64,000 nucleotides of DNA, taken from NCBI RefSeq assembly GCF_000004195.4, contig NC_030678.2, forward strand, positions 58,807,378 to 58,871,377, given 5' to 3'. Source of the DNA: Xenopus tropicalis. Its lineage: Eukaryota; Chordata; Amphibia; Anura; Pipidae. Position 1 is the first letter of the stretch. The number at the start of each line of letters is the position of its first letter. Shown piece by piece: positions 11,227-23,537 of this stretch. The notes below the pieces were generated by a model. It searched no databases and was not told the DNA's origin. It saw only the letters and a list, made by a program, of their open reading frames with translations. Both the position numbers and the translations under genes were made by a program.

Positions 11227-11717
11227 GTTGGAGAGTTTGGAGTCTGCTTGATTGATTGATTCTGTGGACAGGTGTCTTTTATACAGGTGACTAGTTAAGA
11301 CAGGTGTCCTTAATGAGGTTGACTAATTGAGTAGAAGTGTCTAACCACTCTGTGGGAGCCAGAACTCTTAATGGTTGGTCGGGGTTCAAAAACTTATTTC
11401 ACTCAATGAAATGCAAATCAGTTGCTATCTTTTATTTAAAGTTATTTTTTCGATTTTCCTTTTGATGTGCTATCTGCCACTGTTAAAATAAACCTACCAT
11501 TGAAATGATACTGTTCTGAGACTTTTCATTTCTTTGTCATTGGACAAACTTACAAAATCAGAGAGGGGTCAAATAATTATTTCCTCCACTGTATATGCAT
11601 AACGGATATCTAAATCAAGTGTGTACTGCAAAAGTACATCTACCAATAACAATAAACAAAGATCCGGCTTCAATATCATTTCTGCTGTACACCTGGTATT
11701 TGCTACCTCTATTCTAA

Positions 11718-11816
11718 TAAATCCACAAAAATTCATTCAATTTCATTTTTTTAATTAATGAAATTAAAGGTTATATTTTAATCGCTAAAGGCACCAAATG
11801 AATTTTTGTGGATTTA
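11718..11816. repeat. short fold-back repeat
   Basis: Inverted arms 'taaatccacaaaaattcatt' and 'aatgaatttttgtggattta' bracket an AT-rich centre. About 99 bases; probably a small MITE. Confidence 0.7.
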
Positions 11817-13173
11817 CATCTACCAATAGCTTATTATACTATGACAGCTTTGACCCCACTCCCCTTAAAGAGGTATACCAAGTAAGACAGAATTGTTCAG
11901 ATATTGTTGATTTCTAAAACAAGGCAAAAGATCTACAACTGAGATTTTTAAAACGGGGTTACCCCAAAAAAGTCTGAAGAGAGCCTCTCAAAGAGCACTG
12001 AACACAGACCGTAACTCATTAATACAAAATAACTCACCAGTACAGAGTAAGTCTAATAAAATAATACGGTGTATTGGTACTTCTAATAATCAGTGGTCAA
12101 GGATAAGAGCAATATTGAGTAAATGAGAGGGTAAGACCTCCTCGTTACTTTATATTGTACCTAATATGCAAGTGTAAATACTTTCTTTTAGCACCTTATT
12201 CCTTTTTTGTTTGTCTCCATTAATTATTTAATTTTACCATATATATTTAAAAGTTATGTTCTTCTACAAGGTATTAAAAAAACAAATAAGCACAGGAACA
12301 ATATCCAGTGCTAACTAATGAGAGCTTTATACTCAAGTGTGTGTAATTAGCATTACAAATAAGAATACATTTCAATAAAAACAGGTTTAGTATGACTTGC
12401 TCCTTTCTTTGGCTATTACATTGAATTGGTGGTTGTATGAGGTAATGTTAGTTTTCTCTTCTTCCATTTAATACTTTATTTGGCTTTCTATTGAAAAAAA
12501 TCATCATCTGTGTTAAAATTAAAGTGCTACAAATTCTAAAGACCAAATAAAATAGGCATGTCTCTATTATTAATTCATTGAGTTAGAAAAAAGCCCCCAG
12601 CATCCTTAGAAAACTAGTGACTTGATAAGAGTTCTGGGAATTGTGGTTCCCATTGTAAATTTGTGACATCCCTAATATAAAGTACAAAACTGAATATCAA
12701 CGTTGGCTTTTTTGTAAGCAAAAAGTTAAAGAATGTGCACATTACTGCAAATCATTTGCAGACTTCCTTAGTAGATATTGCCAGCCCCCAAAGGGTTTAG
12801 AAAGAAAGCCATGGAAGGAAACAAGATATGCCGAAATATGCGAGTTCTACACATTTTTTTCATTGTGGCTTTCAATGAGCTAAAGTGATATATTCCAAAG
12901 AACAATACTCTGTATATTTAGCTCTAAATATGTATTTACCTAACTTGAGAATTTCAAGGCTGTATAATTGGCTGTTAGTAACCAGTTGGCTATAATGTAC
13001 ACACCAAGTTAAGCATTGCTTCATTTGTACAAGTCCTGCAATAGAGACATGCAAATCAGTCTGCCAATATATTTGCCCCCCTCTCATTTAATACCTAGAT
13101 ACCAAGATATTGTGATATAGTAACTATAGGGAAAGCTAGAAAAAGAGAGAGACATGTGAATAAGTTTGCCATG
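11817..13173. other. intron 1, nothing recognised
   Basis: AT-rich intron. No gene or RNA is recognised. Confidence 0.5.

Positions 13174-13234
<61 letters not shown>
13174..13234. repeat. compound microsatellite (GT)n(AT)n(AC)n
   Basis: Uninterrupted GT repeats, then AT, then AC repeats. The whole tract is self-complementary and could form a hairpin. Likely polymorphic in length. Confidence 0.97.
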
Positions 13235-15768
13235 AGAACAAATGGAGCACACCCTATAGAGAATCAAAAGCCCTGGGTGCTGGCAAAAATGGTAATAAAG
13301 AAACAGAGGTGTGGCATTCCAGATGTGAGATGTATACATTAAAGCTTTTCTTTTCCTTATTTATACAACCAGGTTACAACACTCATGAAAGCATGTGCTT
13401 GTCCTTCATTGGCATCAAAAGCAAGCCTATAATTATTCTGAATATGCCAGTGTATATTAGATTTTTATTTTCTTTTTTTCTAATTGAAGGCTATCACAGA
13501 TTGGATGCATAGCTACAGATGTTTCTCTATGACTGCAAGTCATAAATCTGTAAATAGTTTTGCTCCTAACTGGTACACATTGTATGCAGAAAGCACACCA
13601 CAGATTACTCAGAAGTTATAAGATGCACATTGCTTACTGACGTATATTGTCATTTTAACACATTCTAAAAAACATGATTGATTGTAATATTTATTAGGTG
13701 AAATGACTTCCGGTTCAAATGTAACTATTATAAGTAAATAATGTCTAGACATAATTTCCTTTATTTTTTTCAGTTCATTTTGGTATGGAAGAACTTACTT
13801 TTCATTTAAATAGACACACAAAAAGCTAGCTTTCCCGTCATTACTTAATAGCCATTAAATAGTCACTAGTATTATATGTCAGGACTACTAAAAGGGTTAT
13901 TATTTTCCCTATAATTTTAAAGCATTAAGAAAGAGATTAGTAAATTATGGGTCAACATGCTGTTTACAGTGGGTCCCCATGTAATATGTCAGGTGTGTGA
14001 CTGGTTATAAACTGTAGGATTACAAAACTGGTTCACTGACTTAAATTTATAACACCTAAGGAAAAAGGTTAAGAATTAATCTACGCTTCCTCACCTCACA
14101 GTTATCTTGATGTTACACTGTTTGTCCAAAATGGGAATGTTGAAAGCAATCTTTACAGGAAAGCCACTGATAGGAATGGCCTATTACATGCCAGCAGTGG
14201 GCCTTTCTATGGGATGTGTTAAAAATATCCCAAAGGGGCAGTTCCTTAGAGCCAAGCTGAATTGCTCCAGGGAATTAGATTTTTTTGTCAAGTATTGGAA
14301 GCCAGGTTTAAGAGAAAAAGAATGTATGGATACAAGAAGCCTGCAAGTCTGTGTCCAAAACAGACAGGGACCATTTATTAAAGATTAAACAGTTATTGAA
14401 AAAACGAATGGATTATCCTAAACATTGCCATTTCATTGCAGTAAATCCCATTCTAAATAAATTATTATTATTGATACATCTAGAGTGTGCTTTAGAAAGG
14501 CACAATCCATCAAAAATATGCTAACCCCATCTAGGATTTGGGAACAAGGAAGGCCACAAAACCATTTTTGTTTAAAAGGCATGTTCAAATGCCAAAAGAA
14601 TAGATGGTCATATGTCATGCCTAAAAAATATATAACTAATTACCTTGCCAGTATAGATATTTTTGGAATTGTTCCTCTATGTTGTGTACCAAAAGAACTG
14701 TATGAAAGAGGATCTGTGAGCACATCCCGAACATCAGGATAGCCAAAATGAATCACAGCGTTTCTAGACATTATAAAGACAGCCATAACAGTGATCCTAA
14801 GGTTACAATGTTTGTAGTGCTGTACTAAATACAGGGCGCCCAGAGGCCGCCACATTCTCCACCCTGTTACAAATCCGGGCCTGACCAAATACCTGCTAGT
14901 TTCAAAGGAGGTAACAGATTGATTTAGTTGAGGCAAAGAGAGACCTTATGGAATTTTGAGTTTAATAGTCTGCAACCCCATGGCTTGAATATAGATCTAG
15001 ACAGCTTTTTAGTTCTTTTTGAGTTCACATGCTTTTAATCTTGACAATTTTAGTCTTTTTTTATTTACCAATGTTTTAATACTGAAATGCCAGTTGTCTA
15101 TTATCTGTTAGAATTAGGGAGAGCAGTTCCCAGTAGAATCATGGTCACATATCCCCTTGCTACATTTACATACGGTCATCTGACTTGCAGACCTAACTGA
15201 ACATGTAAATAATATTCACAAGTTCAGCCAATCAAGGTAGAAGTAGTTGGTTCACCACATGTGGATTAAACTTACGCTTTCTAAGGTTTAGGGTAGGATA
15301 GGATACAGATATTCCTTCCGAAAAAGCATGGGGGCTCACGTGCAATGCATTAAGGATTAGGAGCAGTGGCAGTATATCGGTTTAAATTGTGCAACATTTT
15401 TGAATTCCTGTTATCTTGTGAGTATACATAGCTGTGGGGGCAAATTACTTTAAGAAAGACATATGTACTATTATTTACTTTTTTCCATTTATGATTTTAA
15501 ATATTGCATGAATATTTGAAGACAGCTTGGACTCAGCTCACCACAAATTTGGTTTTTGTGTACTTACCCTTAAAGTTTTGGTGAGTTGGCAATTTACCAT
15601 TGGGTGGCAGACCTATCATCTTTGGTCTAACATTCCTGAAGGGACTTTGGCACATGGCAACTTTCTAAATAAGTTTTACAAAATTAACATAGCACAGTGT
15701 GTTGCACTTGGCACTTTATTTCAATTAATTAAAGGTACTGCACCATAGTATCAATTTGGCGCTTTCCT
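13235..15768. other. intron 1, nothing recognised
   Basis: About 2.5 kb of AT-rich intron. The short open frames (for example 14107-14388) show no domain and are probably chance. Confidence 0.5.
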
Positions 15769-16345
15769 ATAGAGAATTGTTTTTTATTGGAGTCCAGCTG
15801 AGTGGACTAGTGAAAGGCAGAGGCAGCACCAGAGAGAGAACAGCACCAGCCTGGGGTAGCTGAGAGTGATTCCTTCTTCCGCGTTGGCGCGCTTGGGCAT
15901 GCGCATTAGAGTGAAAAGTCGAACTTTAACAACAAAGTCAGCTTTTCACTCTAATGCACATGCGCCGGCCCAGGGATTTTGCCGGCAAAGCGAACATGAA
16001 AGGAGGAAGCACTAGCTACAGGTACCCCGGGCTGGTGCAGTTTTCTCCTAACAGGGGCACCAGCCCAGGGTAAAAGGTAAGCGATTAAAGTCACTTGGGG
16101 GTGCCTAACATTTTGGCCCCCAACAAGTGACTTAGCCTTTCCTTCTCCTTTAAGTTGCCTAAATAGTCTCACTAGTCTTTTGTTTTGCCCATGTGACTAT
16201 GCTTGGTCCACACATCCTTATCTGAGGTCTTTCTTCCTCTTGTGACTCTTAGCACCTGGAACTAAATCTTTATATCTCTGTATATTTATTCTTTTATTTA
16301 TTAAAATATACATTTAATTAAAACACACAAGTATAAGATTTTTTG
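15769..16345. repeat. locally duplicated block, left copy
   Basis: Its outer parts match 17733-18157. 'atagagaattgtttt' plus 'tccagc.gagtgga' lie at the left (15769-15813). 'tgcctaaatagtctca', 'cttggtccacacatcc', 'tgtgactcttagcacctgga' and 'gtataagattttttgt' lie at the right (16155-16345). The middle is occupied by an unrelated MITE (15830-16153). Confidence 0.8.
15830..16153. mobile_element. T2-like MITE, 'GGGGTGCC' family, copy 1
   Basis: Right end 'ccttctcctttaa' is a TTAA-type terminus. The body includes 'caccagcccagggtaaaagg' and 'gtgcctaacattttgg', both shared with 45819-46120. The left terminus is degraded. Confidence 0.65.
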
Positions 16346-16347
16346 TG

Positions 16348-16600
16348 TCAGGTGGATTAGGATTGAAACTTGAGCAATCATTTCAGGTTGGGGTTGGGTC
16401 AGACTGGCAAGGTACACTCTTCCTCTGTTCCCAAATTTTTCCTGTCTTGGAACCTACAGTGTGCATAGAAGTAATGTACAGAGTGGAAAGACGCAGGGAA
16501 TGGCTTGTGTATGGGTCCTACAATGGCAACATTTTGCGGGTCAGGTACGGGTTAAGGTTCTGCAGGATAGGGTTGGGTGCAGGTTATGTTTTTCCTGAAA
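16348..16600. repeat. repeat fragment, 'GGATTAGGATTGAAACTTGA' family
   Basis: Shares 'ggattgaaacttga', 'cttggaacctaaggtgtgca' (one base different) and neighbouring bases with 19318-19390. G-rich 'gggtcaggtacgggtt' motifs follow. It is incomplete at both ends. Confidence 0.5.
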
Positions 16601-17732
16601 CACACATCACTATTATAAACCCCTTTTTAAAATGGCCATAAATGCCTAAACCTTCATAGAAAGCACACAAAATATGCTCAAGTGTCACTTGACTAATCGC
16701 CTGACCATGATATAGCATTTGTAAAATGTACAACATCAGCACATAGCAATGCGATAAAGCAATAGCAATGAATGTGGTTTGAGTAAAATTTTACTCTGCT
16801 GCAGTAAAAATTAACAGAGCTTAATGAAAACAAACATGAAGAAAGTAAAACGTATGAAGAAATAGAAAGTTCCCAGAACTGCAGAAAAGAAATATTTCTT
16901 CAAGGTTTTTTTTTCACATAGTTTTTACTGTACCAAGTTAACATGAGACTGTATATTAACATGAGAATGTCATAGCATGGCTGAGGTTTCACATTCTTTA
17001 TAAAATAGGGGTTTTCCAAGTGCACAAAAATATGCACCCATCACAATTCACTTTCTGAAAATATTTAAAACAGTTTCTTAAAGAAATTTGTGTAAAAAAA
17101 CAGTTAAGAAATTGCTGTAATGCAGATTCAATTAACAAATTTATGGTCAAATAGCCTCTAGTCGCCAGTGTCTTTTCAGTACCAGTCTATGCTTTTTATT
17201 TCAGATTTAACCTGGGTTGTCAGCACATATAGAAATCAGGAAGCCATAGCCAGTTTGTTGGTATGTTTCTACATTAAGAGAAAGTCAAACACAAAATGGG
17301 GGCAGATACACTTTTGGGCATATTTAACAGATACGCTTTTGGGCATTTGTTCCTGTGCTCCCCTGTGGTGGCGTTCTCCTGGGTTCCACCGCAGGGGAGT
17401 GCAGGAAGAAATGCATCCTATACTTTCTAATGCTGCTGTACTAATATAGAGCCATGTAAGCACCAAACTCAGATGGAACACAGCATGCTGCGTTCCACCT
17501 ACACTTGGGGCTTACATGTGCCTGTATTAGTACAGTCCCTCCCCAAAAATAGGATATGCTTCCTGTGCTTCCCTGCAGAGGAACACAAGGGAACACCACT
17601 GTAAAGGAGCATGGGAAGAAATGTGTAAGTATGAGCCCTTGTAATGAATATTATTTCCTGTTGTGTTAGAAGAAACATGAGCTTTGTTTGTTATCATGAA
17701 CTTCGGCACTTTTTTAAATGGTACATTTGCCA

Positions 17733-18157
17733 ATAGAGAATTGTTTTGTATTGGAGAGTCCAGCAGAGTGGACCAGTGATGTTGCTCATAGCAGCCAATC
17801 AGATGCTTTGCTTTGGTTTTTTAACTGTATAAATCCAATTGCTGATTGGTTGCCCTGGGCAACATCACCAGTAATGCTTCACTCCACTTTTTACACAGCA
17901 TGATAAATAAACCCCTTGATATCAACTGAAGACTCCACAGTGTGCTGAATGATCTTTGATTACATTGCCTAAATAGTCTCAATAGTCTTTTGTGACTTTG
18001 CTTGGTCCACACATCCACACACATCTGAGGTCTTTCTTCTTTTTGTGACTCTTAGCACCTGGAGCTAAATCTTTATATCTGTATATCTCTGTATATTTAT
18101 TCTTTTATTTATTAAAATGTAAATTGAATTAAAATAAACCAGTATAAGATTTTTTGT
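17733..18157. repeat. locally duplicated block, right copy
   Basis: Matches 15769-16345 at its left (17733-17779) and right (17965-18157) parts. The centre holds a different insertion (17776-17918). The two copies lie about 1.9 kb apart in the same orientation. Confidence 0.8.
17776..17918. repeat. fold-back MITE, 'GCAGCCAATCAG' family
   Basis: Inverted pieces 'gttgctcatagcagccaatc' and 'gattggttgccctgggcaac'. It ends 'cagcatgataaataaacccc'. The same terminus, reversed, appears at 59789-59822. Confidence 0.65.
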
Positions 18158-18231
18158 AGAGATTGATGGGAACAAACATTGCAATAAATAAAAGACTAAA
18201 TATCTATTTTCTCTAAATGCACATATATACA

Positions 18232-18923
18232 GGGGCCGATTCACTAAAGGTCGATAGCGCTTTTCGCATGCTTTTTTGCTTTAAAAAGCATGCGATAATT
18301 AAGTCCCGGTTCATCAAAGTCATTTCACATGCGTTAAGACGCATATGGCATGAGCAAAAAAACGCAACGTTATTTACTTTGCATTGCATTAATTCTCACA
18401 TAGAAATAATACTAATGCATGATTCGCAAACACATATGAAGCATTGAACGCGCTAAATATTGCATTAGTCTGTGCGAATATTAACACCTACTTGGGGCAG
18501 GCGGTACTTAAAGAAAATTGTGGTTCATGAGCTTTTGGCAACACAACATGGACTTTGCAGTGGGATTTTTTCAAGTATACAATCTTCCTAGAGCGATGCA
18601 TCCTCCAGTTTTCAGGGAATGGTAATTTTCAGAACAGTAGTTTTCCGAAAGTAATGGTTACGTGCGTAAAATCGTGCGCTAATATAGCAAGCGGTGAAAT
18701 ATATATATCTATCGCGCGCAGCTGGAAATAACGCACGCGGCGGGAATTAATGCAAGAAAAACGCTTATCACGAGTTAAATAACGCAAAGAACATCGTGTC
18801 TTAATTATGACGCCTGTCCTTTTAGTGAATCAAGCGTTAAGTCGCAAAAAATAAGAAGCGATAAAATTTTTACCGCATGCTATAAATAGCACTCGTTTTA
18901 TCGCACTTTAGTGAATCAACCTC
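18232..18923. mobile_element. 'GATTCACTAAAGTGCG' element, copy 1
   Basis: About 690 bases with inverted ends GGGGCCGATTCACTAAAGG and CACTTTAGTGAATC. CG-rich flanks ('tttgctttaaaaagcatgcg') surround an AT-rich centre containing 'caggcggtacttaaagaaaa'. It is related to the middle element of the nest at 22943-24154 and to the half copy at 60565-60757. No coding capacity is seen. Confidence 0.75.
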
Positions 18924-19317
18924 ACAGTAATTATATATTATAAAATTATATGACATACAGTTAAGTCATTTCCCTATGGTACCAAACTGTAAATTATATC
19001 CTTATAAACGGTGCTTAGTGATGTCATCAGTTATAATCGGAGCTTAGTGATGTAATTTCTGTCACATGACTCACTAAAACTTGTATTTTATAATAAATAA
19101 AGTACCCCGTTGTAAAATATGAGTATATTAGAAGTCACCTCGGAGTTCCATGACCTGTATAAAAGCTTTCCTTAACTTATGATATCCCTATATTTTACAA
19201 TAGGGGGTACTATTCCCTTTATTATAGGCAGACCTCAAAATATCATTATTATATTAAGTTATAGACTAGTGATGTGTAGGTTGGCCAACAACCCCGAGAC
19301 CCACAAGTTTACCCTTA

Positions 19318-19390
19318 GGTCAGGCGGGTTAGGATTGAAACTTGATCATTGCAGGTCTTGGAACCTAAGGTGTGCACATAAGTAGTTTAG
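19318..19390. repeat. repeat fragment, 'GGATTAGGATTGAAACTTGA' family
   Basis: Second piece of the family at 16348-16600, with 'gggttaggattgaaacttga' and 'tggaacctaaggtgtgcaca'. Confidence 0.5.
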
Positions 19391-19561
19391 GGGAGCATGG
19401 GAAGAAACGTAAACGCTACACGTGTCCATGTGGTTACTAAGCACTAGTAAGCAGCTGTAACCTATACACTCATCATTATTAAGCTTCCATGTTTATAAAG
19501 GTATAAGTCACCCCACTGAATATTCATGATAGTTTTCCATGTTTCCAATTAACTGACCAAT

Positions 19562-21082
19562 TACCGTATATACTCGAGTATAAGCCGAGTTTTTCAGCAC
19601 GAAAAATGTGTCGGCTTATACTCGAGTCCCCCAGCTTATTCGTCACACACTTCCCCCAGTGTGTGTCCGCGTACGCGTCAGCATGTGCACGTGCGCACAA
19701 TTGTCCTAATATACCCTATACAGTTGCTGGTAAATTTATTATAACTACCCTATACAGCTTTCATACTGAAACACAGTCCCGAATTCCCAAACACAGCCCA
19801 GTCCGAGACTGCTACTTACACCTCCTGCACAACGGTTTATTGCTGGTTCCCAGCCTCCAGTATTACTCCACTCTTACTCCAGTATTACGGTCTCAAAGCC
19901 CCATGTCTCATCACGCGAGACTGGCGTCAGGACTACACATAAGCCAGTGACGCACAGCAGCCGCTTTGAGGAAGTGACGAGTTGGTGCAATACAGGTGGA
20001 AGCTGCTAATAGCTGTAGCTGCCCATAAAATTTGTTTTAACACTGGCATCTCCTATACCTGTTTGAGCATAAAATAAATAGAAACAAAAAAAAAAGTTGA
20101 TTTTAGGATTGTTTTCTCGCTGTGCCCTCCGACATCTCAGGTTAAAATATCCTTAGAAGTCCTTTATATTTGCCCACACTACCTTCCATTATCAGAGCCA
20201 CTACTCCCATACTGACCAAAAAGAAAATAGGTTTTGTGCAAACTGGGGCAAATTGAAACTATCTGGGTTTTTTTTGTTTTTGTTTTTTTACGTTTATTTC
20301 ATGTTTGTTGAACATTATATAAGTTACAGTAAAGGTGGCCATACACGCACCGATATTATCGTACGAAACCTCGTTTCGTACGATAATCGGTGCGTGTATG
20401 GCATGTCGGCGAGTCGACCGATATCGCAGGAAGCTGCCGATATCGGACGACTTGCCGATCGGACAAGTTTGAAAATTTTGATCGGGCGCCATAGAAGGCG
20501 CCTGACCAAAATTCTCCCTTCAGAGCTGAATCGGCAGAAGGAGGTAGAAATCCTATTGTTTCTACCTCCTTACCTGCCGATTCAGCCCTGAATGGTGTGT
20601 GGCGGATCTTACGATGTTTCGTGCAACCGATGGTCGTACGAAACATCGTCAGATCGCCACGTGTATGGCCACCTTAAGACTCTGACTCACAGATCTGGGT
20701 TATGAAGACAAATATATTAGGCTAAGGACCCATTATGGAGCGATTCAGTTGCAAAAAGTGGGACTATAATTAATTATTTTAATCTAAATGTTAAAGTATC
20801 TTCATATTAGCATTCTTATCTTGATACTTACTTATCTTGATACTTGGCAGTTTTAAGGCAGGAGGGTCAAGGGGTCCTCCATCCACCTTTCCCTAATCTG
20901 CAGCTGCCAACATTATATATTTATGAAGAGTTCACAGGGGGTCACACTGAGTGTCCTCAGTAGCTCCTGCATTTCCCCACCCTAGGCTTATACTCAAGTC
21001 AATAAGTTTTTCCAGTTTTCTTAGGTAAAATTAGGTGCCTCGGCTTATACTCGGATCGGCTTATACTCGAGTATATACAGTA
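19562..21082. mobile_element. 'TATACTCGAGTATAAGCC' element, copy 1 (with insertion)
   Basis: 1.5-kb element. The left end is TACCGTATATACTCGAGTAT and the right end reads CTTATACTCGAGTATATACAGTA; both carry the self-complementary core TACTCGAGTA. A subterminal hairpin ('gagtttttcagcacgaaaaa') follows the left end. A Harbinger-like MITE (20333-20674) is inserted in the middle. The other copy, 34125-35009, is in the opposite orientation. No transposase is seen. Confidence 0.85.
20333..20674. mobile_element. serial-hairpin Harbinger-like MITE, copy 1
   Basis: Flanked by TAA (20330-20332 and 20675-20677). The termini are AGGTGGCCATACACG and CGTGTATGGCCACCT. The interior is a chain of separate hairpins: 'attatcgtacgaaacc' with 'cgtttcgtacgataat', a GGCGCC pair ('gggcgcc'/'ggcgcct'), 'gaggtagaaatc' with its complement, and 'gatgtttcgtgc' with 'gtacgaaacatc'. 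It is nested inside 19562-21082. Confidence 0.85.
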
Positions 21083-21343
21083 TGTGAATCATGAAGGAAG
21101 CATATTGGTTTGTTTACAGTCACTTAATGGGTTGTTTTTTCAGATCTTCATCAATGAATGAGTTAATTATGTACAGCAGATATGAGCTGACACAATAGGA
21201 CTGCATCTCTCATTTTTCATACATCTATTCTATTCTACTAACTCCCATGCGGACTGGGCAAGGGAGTGTGACATTCTCCAGTTCTCTCAGGAGTTCCTCA
21301 CTTAAGAACTCAAGTCTGCCCACATAATGCATTCTCTCACTAT

Positions 21344-21885
21344 TTAAAGGGGAACTCCACCCAAACACAACTTGCTTTTTGAAAATTAAACATTGTTTCA
21401 AGCAACTTTTCAGTATACATCAATCAGAAAATATACCACTTTACATGATTTTTAATGTAATAATATGCTTTGGAACAGTTACCTAAGCCTGGCCCACTGT
21501 TCTCCTGATAATCTGGCTGACTACTTTGAGACTCAAAAAAAGAAATGTAGCAGCAGTTGACTGTCCTCAGCCTGCATCTTCCAAATTCCACAATTCCCTG
21601 CAGATGTAATGTAAATAAGGAAAGGAACATCACAGTGCAATGCATTGTGGGTTCTGTAGTTCCTGCATGCTGTCTGTAAGCTGTGGAGAAGTTGTTACAA
21701 TTTGTAACATCAATGTTTTAAACCCCCACCTCCCCTGCTGGATTTCAAATGATGGAGAAAGAGAAGAACTGTTTTGCAGTTAATCTGTTAAAGAAACAGA
21801 TTACAGTTATAGGTATATTAGGGATTTATGTGTTGAATGGTGCTTTTTAACAAATTTTGGTTTGGAAGCCAGAGTTCCCCTTTAA
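21344..21885. mobile_element. T2-like MITE (TTAA, AGGGGAACTC)
   Basis: Flanked by TTAA at both ends (21344-21347 and 21882-21885). Inverted termini AGGGGAACTC and GAGTTCCCCT. The TTAAAGGRR start is the signature of the Xenopus T2 MITE group (established knowledge). About 540 bases, no coding capacity. Confidence 0.85.
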
Positions 21886-22745
21886 TCTTGGGGAGACCTT
21901 GCTACTGCCAGAATTTCTGTTTCACATCTTGCAAGTGGAATATTGGAGTGAAATGCTGCTAATACGCTCTTTAAACACAGTTCACAGCACCTACGCAGCA
22001 CACAGAATACACATTGCATCAAATAATATAGAGATAAAATAATTTTTCCATGACATTTAAATGAAATAATAAGTATATTTGAAGCCAATTCAGAAGTAGA
22101 TATAGAACCATCGACAAAACATATGAGGACCTCAATCTGAGCAGTATTGCTTGCAGTACCTGACAGCAATTTGTAGCACAGTGAAACATACTACTGTGGT
22201 CAGATCTGGGTCTTGGTACTGCTTTTTGCCTGTAAATCACAGAGTATATCAGCATTGCCAAAAAACACTCAAACAAGAACGTGAGACCGAAATTTGCTAC
22301 AGGCTCTGCCTTCAAATGCAAACAAACATTGGTTGCCATAGTAACAATATTTTTATGGCATCAGAAGTCCTTTCTAAGAGCCATTTCCCTGTTTGCATTA
22401 AATGCCCTGGTTTGAAGCATCCTAAATGCCTTTTATGCCCCATTTAGTAAAGCTGTTCAGGTTCCTCATGACTGCTCAGTAAAAAATTGAATATTGCTTA
22501 GTTAAAGAGAAAATAACTTGACAGTAAAATCAAATGAAAATATTTTATCTATGTTGCGCCAAGTATGTCTGAAATGTCAAGAAAATATATTAACTATATA
22601 TAATCAAGATAAGAATCTCAAAAACCCCAGGTTCCTAGAAATAAGTATTTACCAAATATATTTAAAGTGAGTTGGATTTTACATCTTTCTAAATGTGACT
22701 GGCACAAAAAATGTATTAGTAGATGTTTGTTATAGATTTTAACAT
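21886..22745. other. intron 1, nothing recognised
   Basis: Intronic sequence between elements. No gene or repeat is recognised. Confidence 0.45.
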
Positions 22746-23175
22746 ACAGGTATGGGATCCCTTATATGGAATCCCATTATCGAAAAATAATTACTTTTCT
22801 GTGTAAGAATAAAATGGAACTTCATACCTGAACTAAGCTACATGAATCCACATTGGTGGCAAAATTTGGCTTACTGGGTAAATTATATTTTTGTTTATCT
22901 ACTGGGTTTATTTAATGTTTAAATTATTTTTAGCACGCCTTGGGCCTGATTCACTAAAGTGCGATAAAAATTATTGCACGCTTTTTTGCGGTAAAAAAGA
23001 CGCGATAATTTGCGCGCGATTCACCATAGTATTATCGCGTGCGATAAATCGCCATTTTCGCATGCGGTATTTTTCACGCTAGTTTTACCGCATGCGTTAT
23101 TTTCCGCGCTGAAAAGAATACGATCGCATGATTCACTATAACTTTTGCGCGCTAAATATCGCATTCGGCTATGCG

Positions 23176-23405
23176 AAAATTAACTCCTACTACAGGCAGG
23201 CGAAAAATTATAGAAAAGTACAGTAAATGATTTTTTTGCAATAAAATATGGACTTACAGTGTTATTTATTCAAGTATGTGTCTTTTTACTCAATTTTACT
23301 CAAAATTAACACCTACTACAGGCAGGCGATAATTATAGAAAAGTACAGTAAATTAGTTTTTTGCAATAAAATATGGACTTACAGTGTTATTTATTGAAGT
23401 CTGTG
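23176..23405. repeat. 126-bp tandem duplication inside middle element
   Basis: Two adjacent copies of a segment containing 'cctactacaggcaggcga' and 'aaaatatggacttacagtgt', offset by 126 bases. The copies differ at a few positions. Confidence 0.9.
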
Positions 23406-23537
23406 TTTCCCCTAGAGTGACGCAGCCGCCAGTTTGCAGCGAAATGTTCATTTTTAATACAGTAATTTTCCGCAAGTATTGGCGTGTATGGCTAACATGG
23501 GGTGCGTTCATTTGCGCGACTAATTATATTTGGCTAC

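Larger units (their letters stand above)
10007..11591 (-). mobile_element. Tc1/mariner element 1, near full length
   Basis: 1,585-base element flanked by TA dinucleotides (10005-10006 and 11592-11593). The termini are CAGTGGAGGAAATAATTATT and its complement. Inverted repeats of about 210 bases (10007-10216 and 11382-11591) are almost identical; I see one mismatch near the outer end. The transposase gene lies between them on the minus strand and is broken once. Near-identical repeats suggest a fairly recent insertion. Confidence 0.95.

Noticed and set aside
20253..20646. Overlapping frames with Arg/Asp-rich peptides
   Set aside because: They lie across the serial-hairpin MITE and its edge; both strands read alike because of the inverted repeats.
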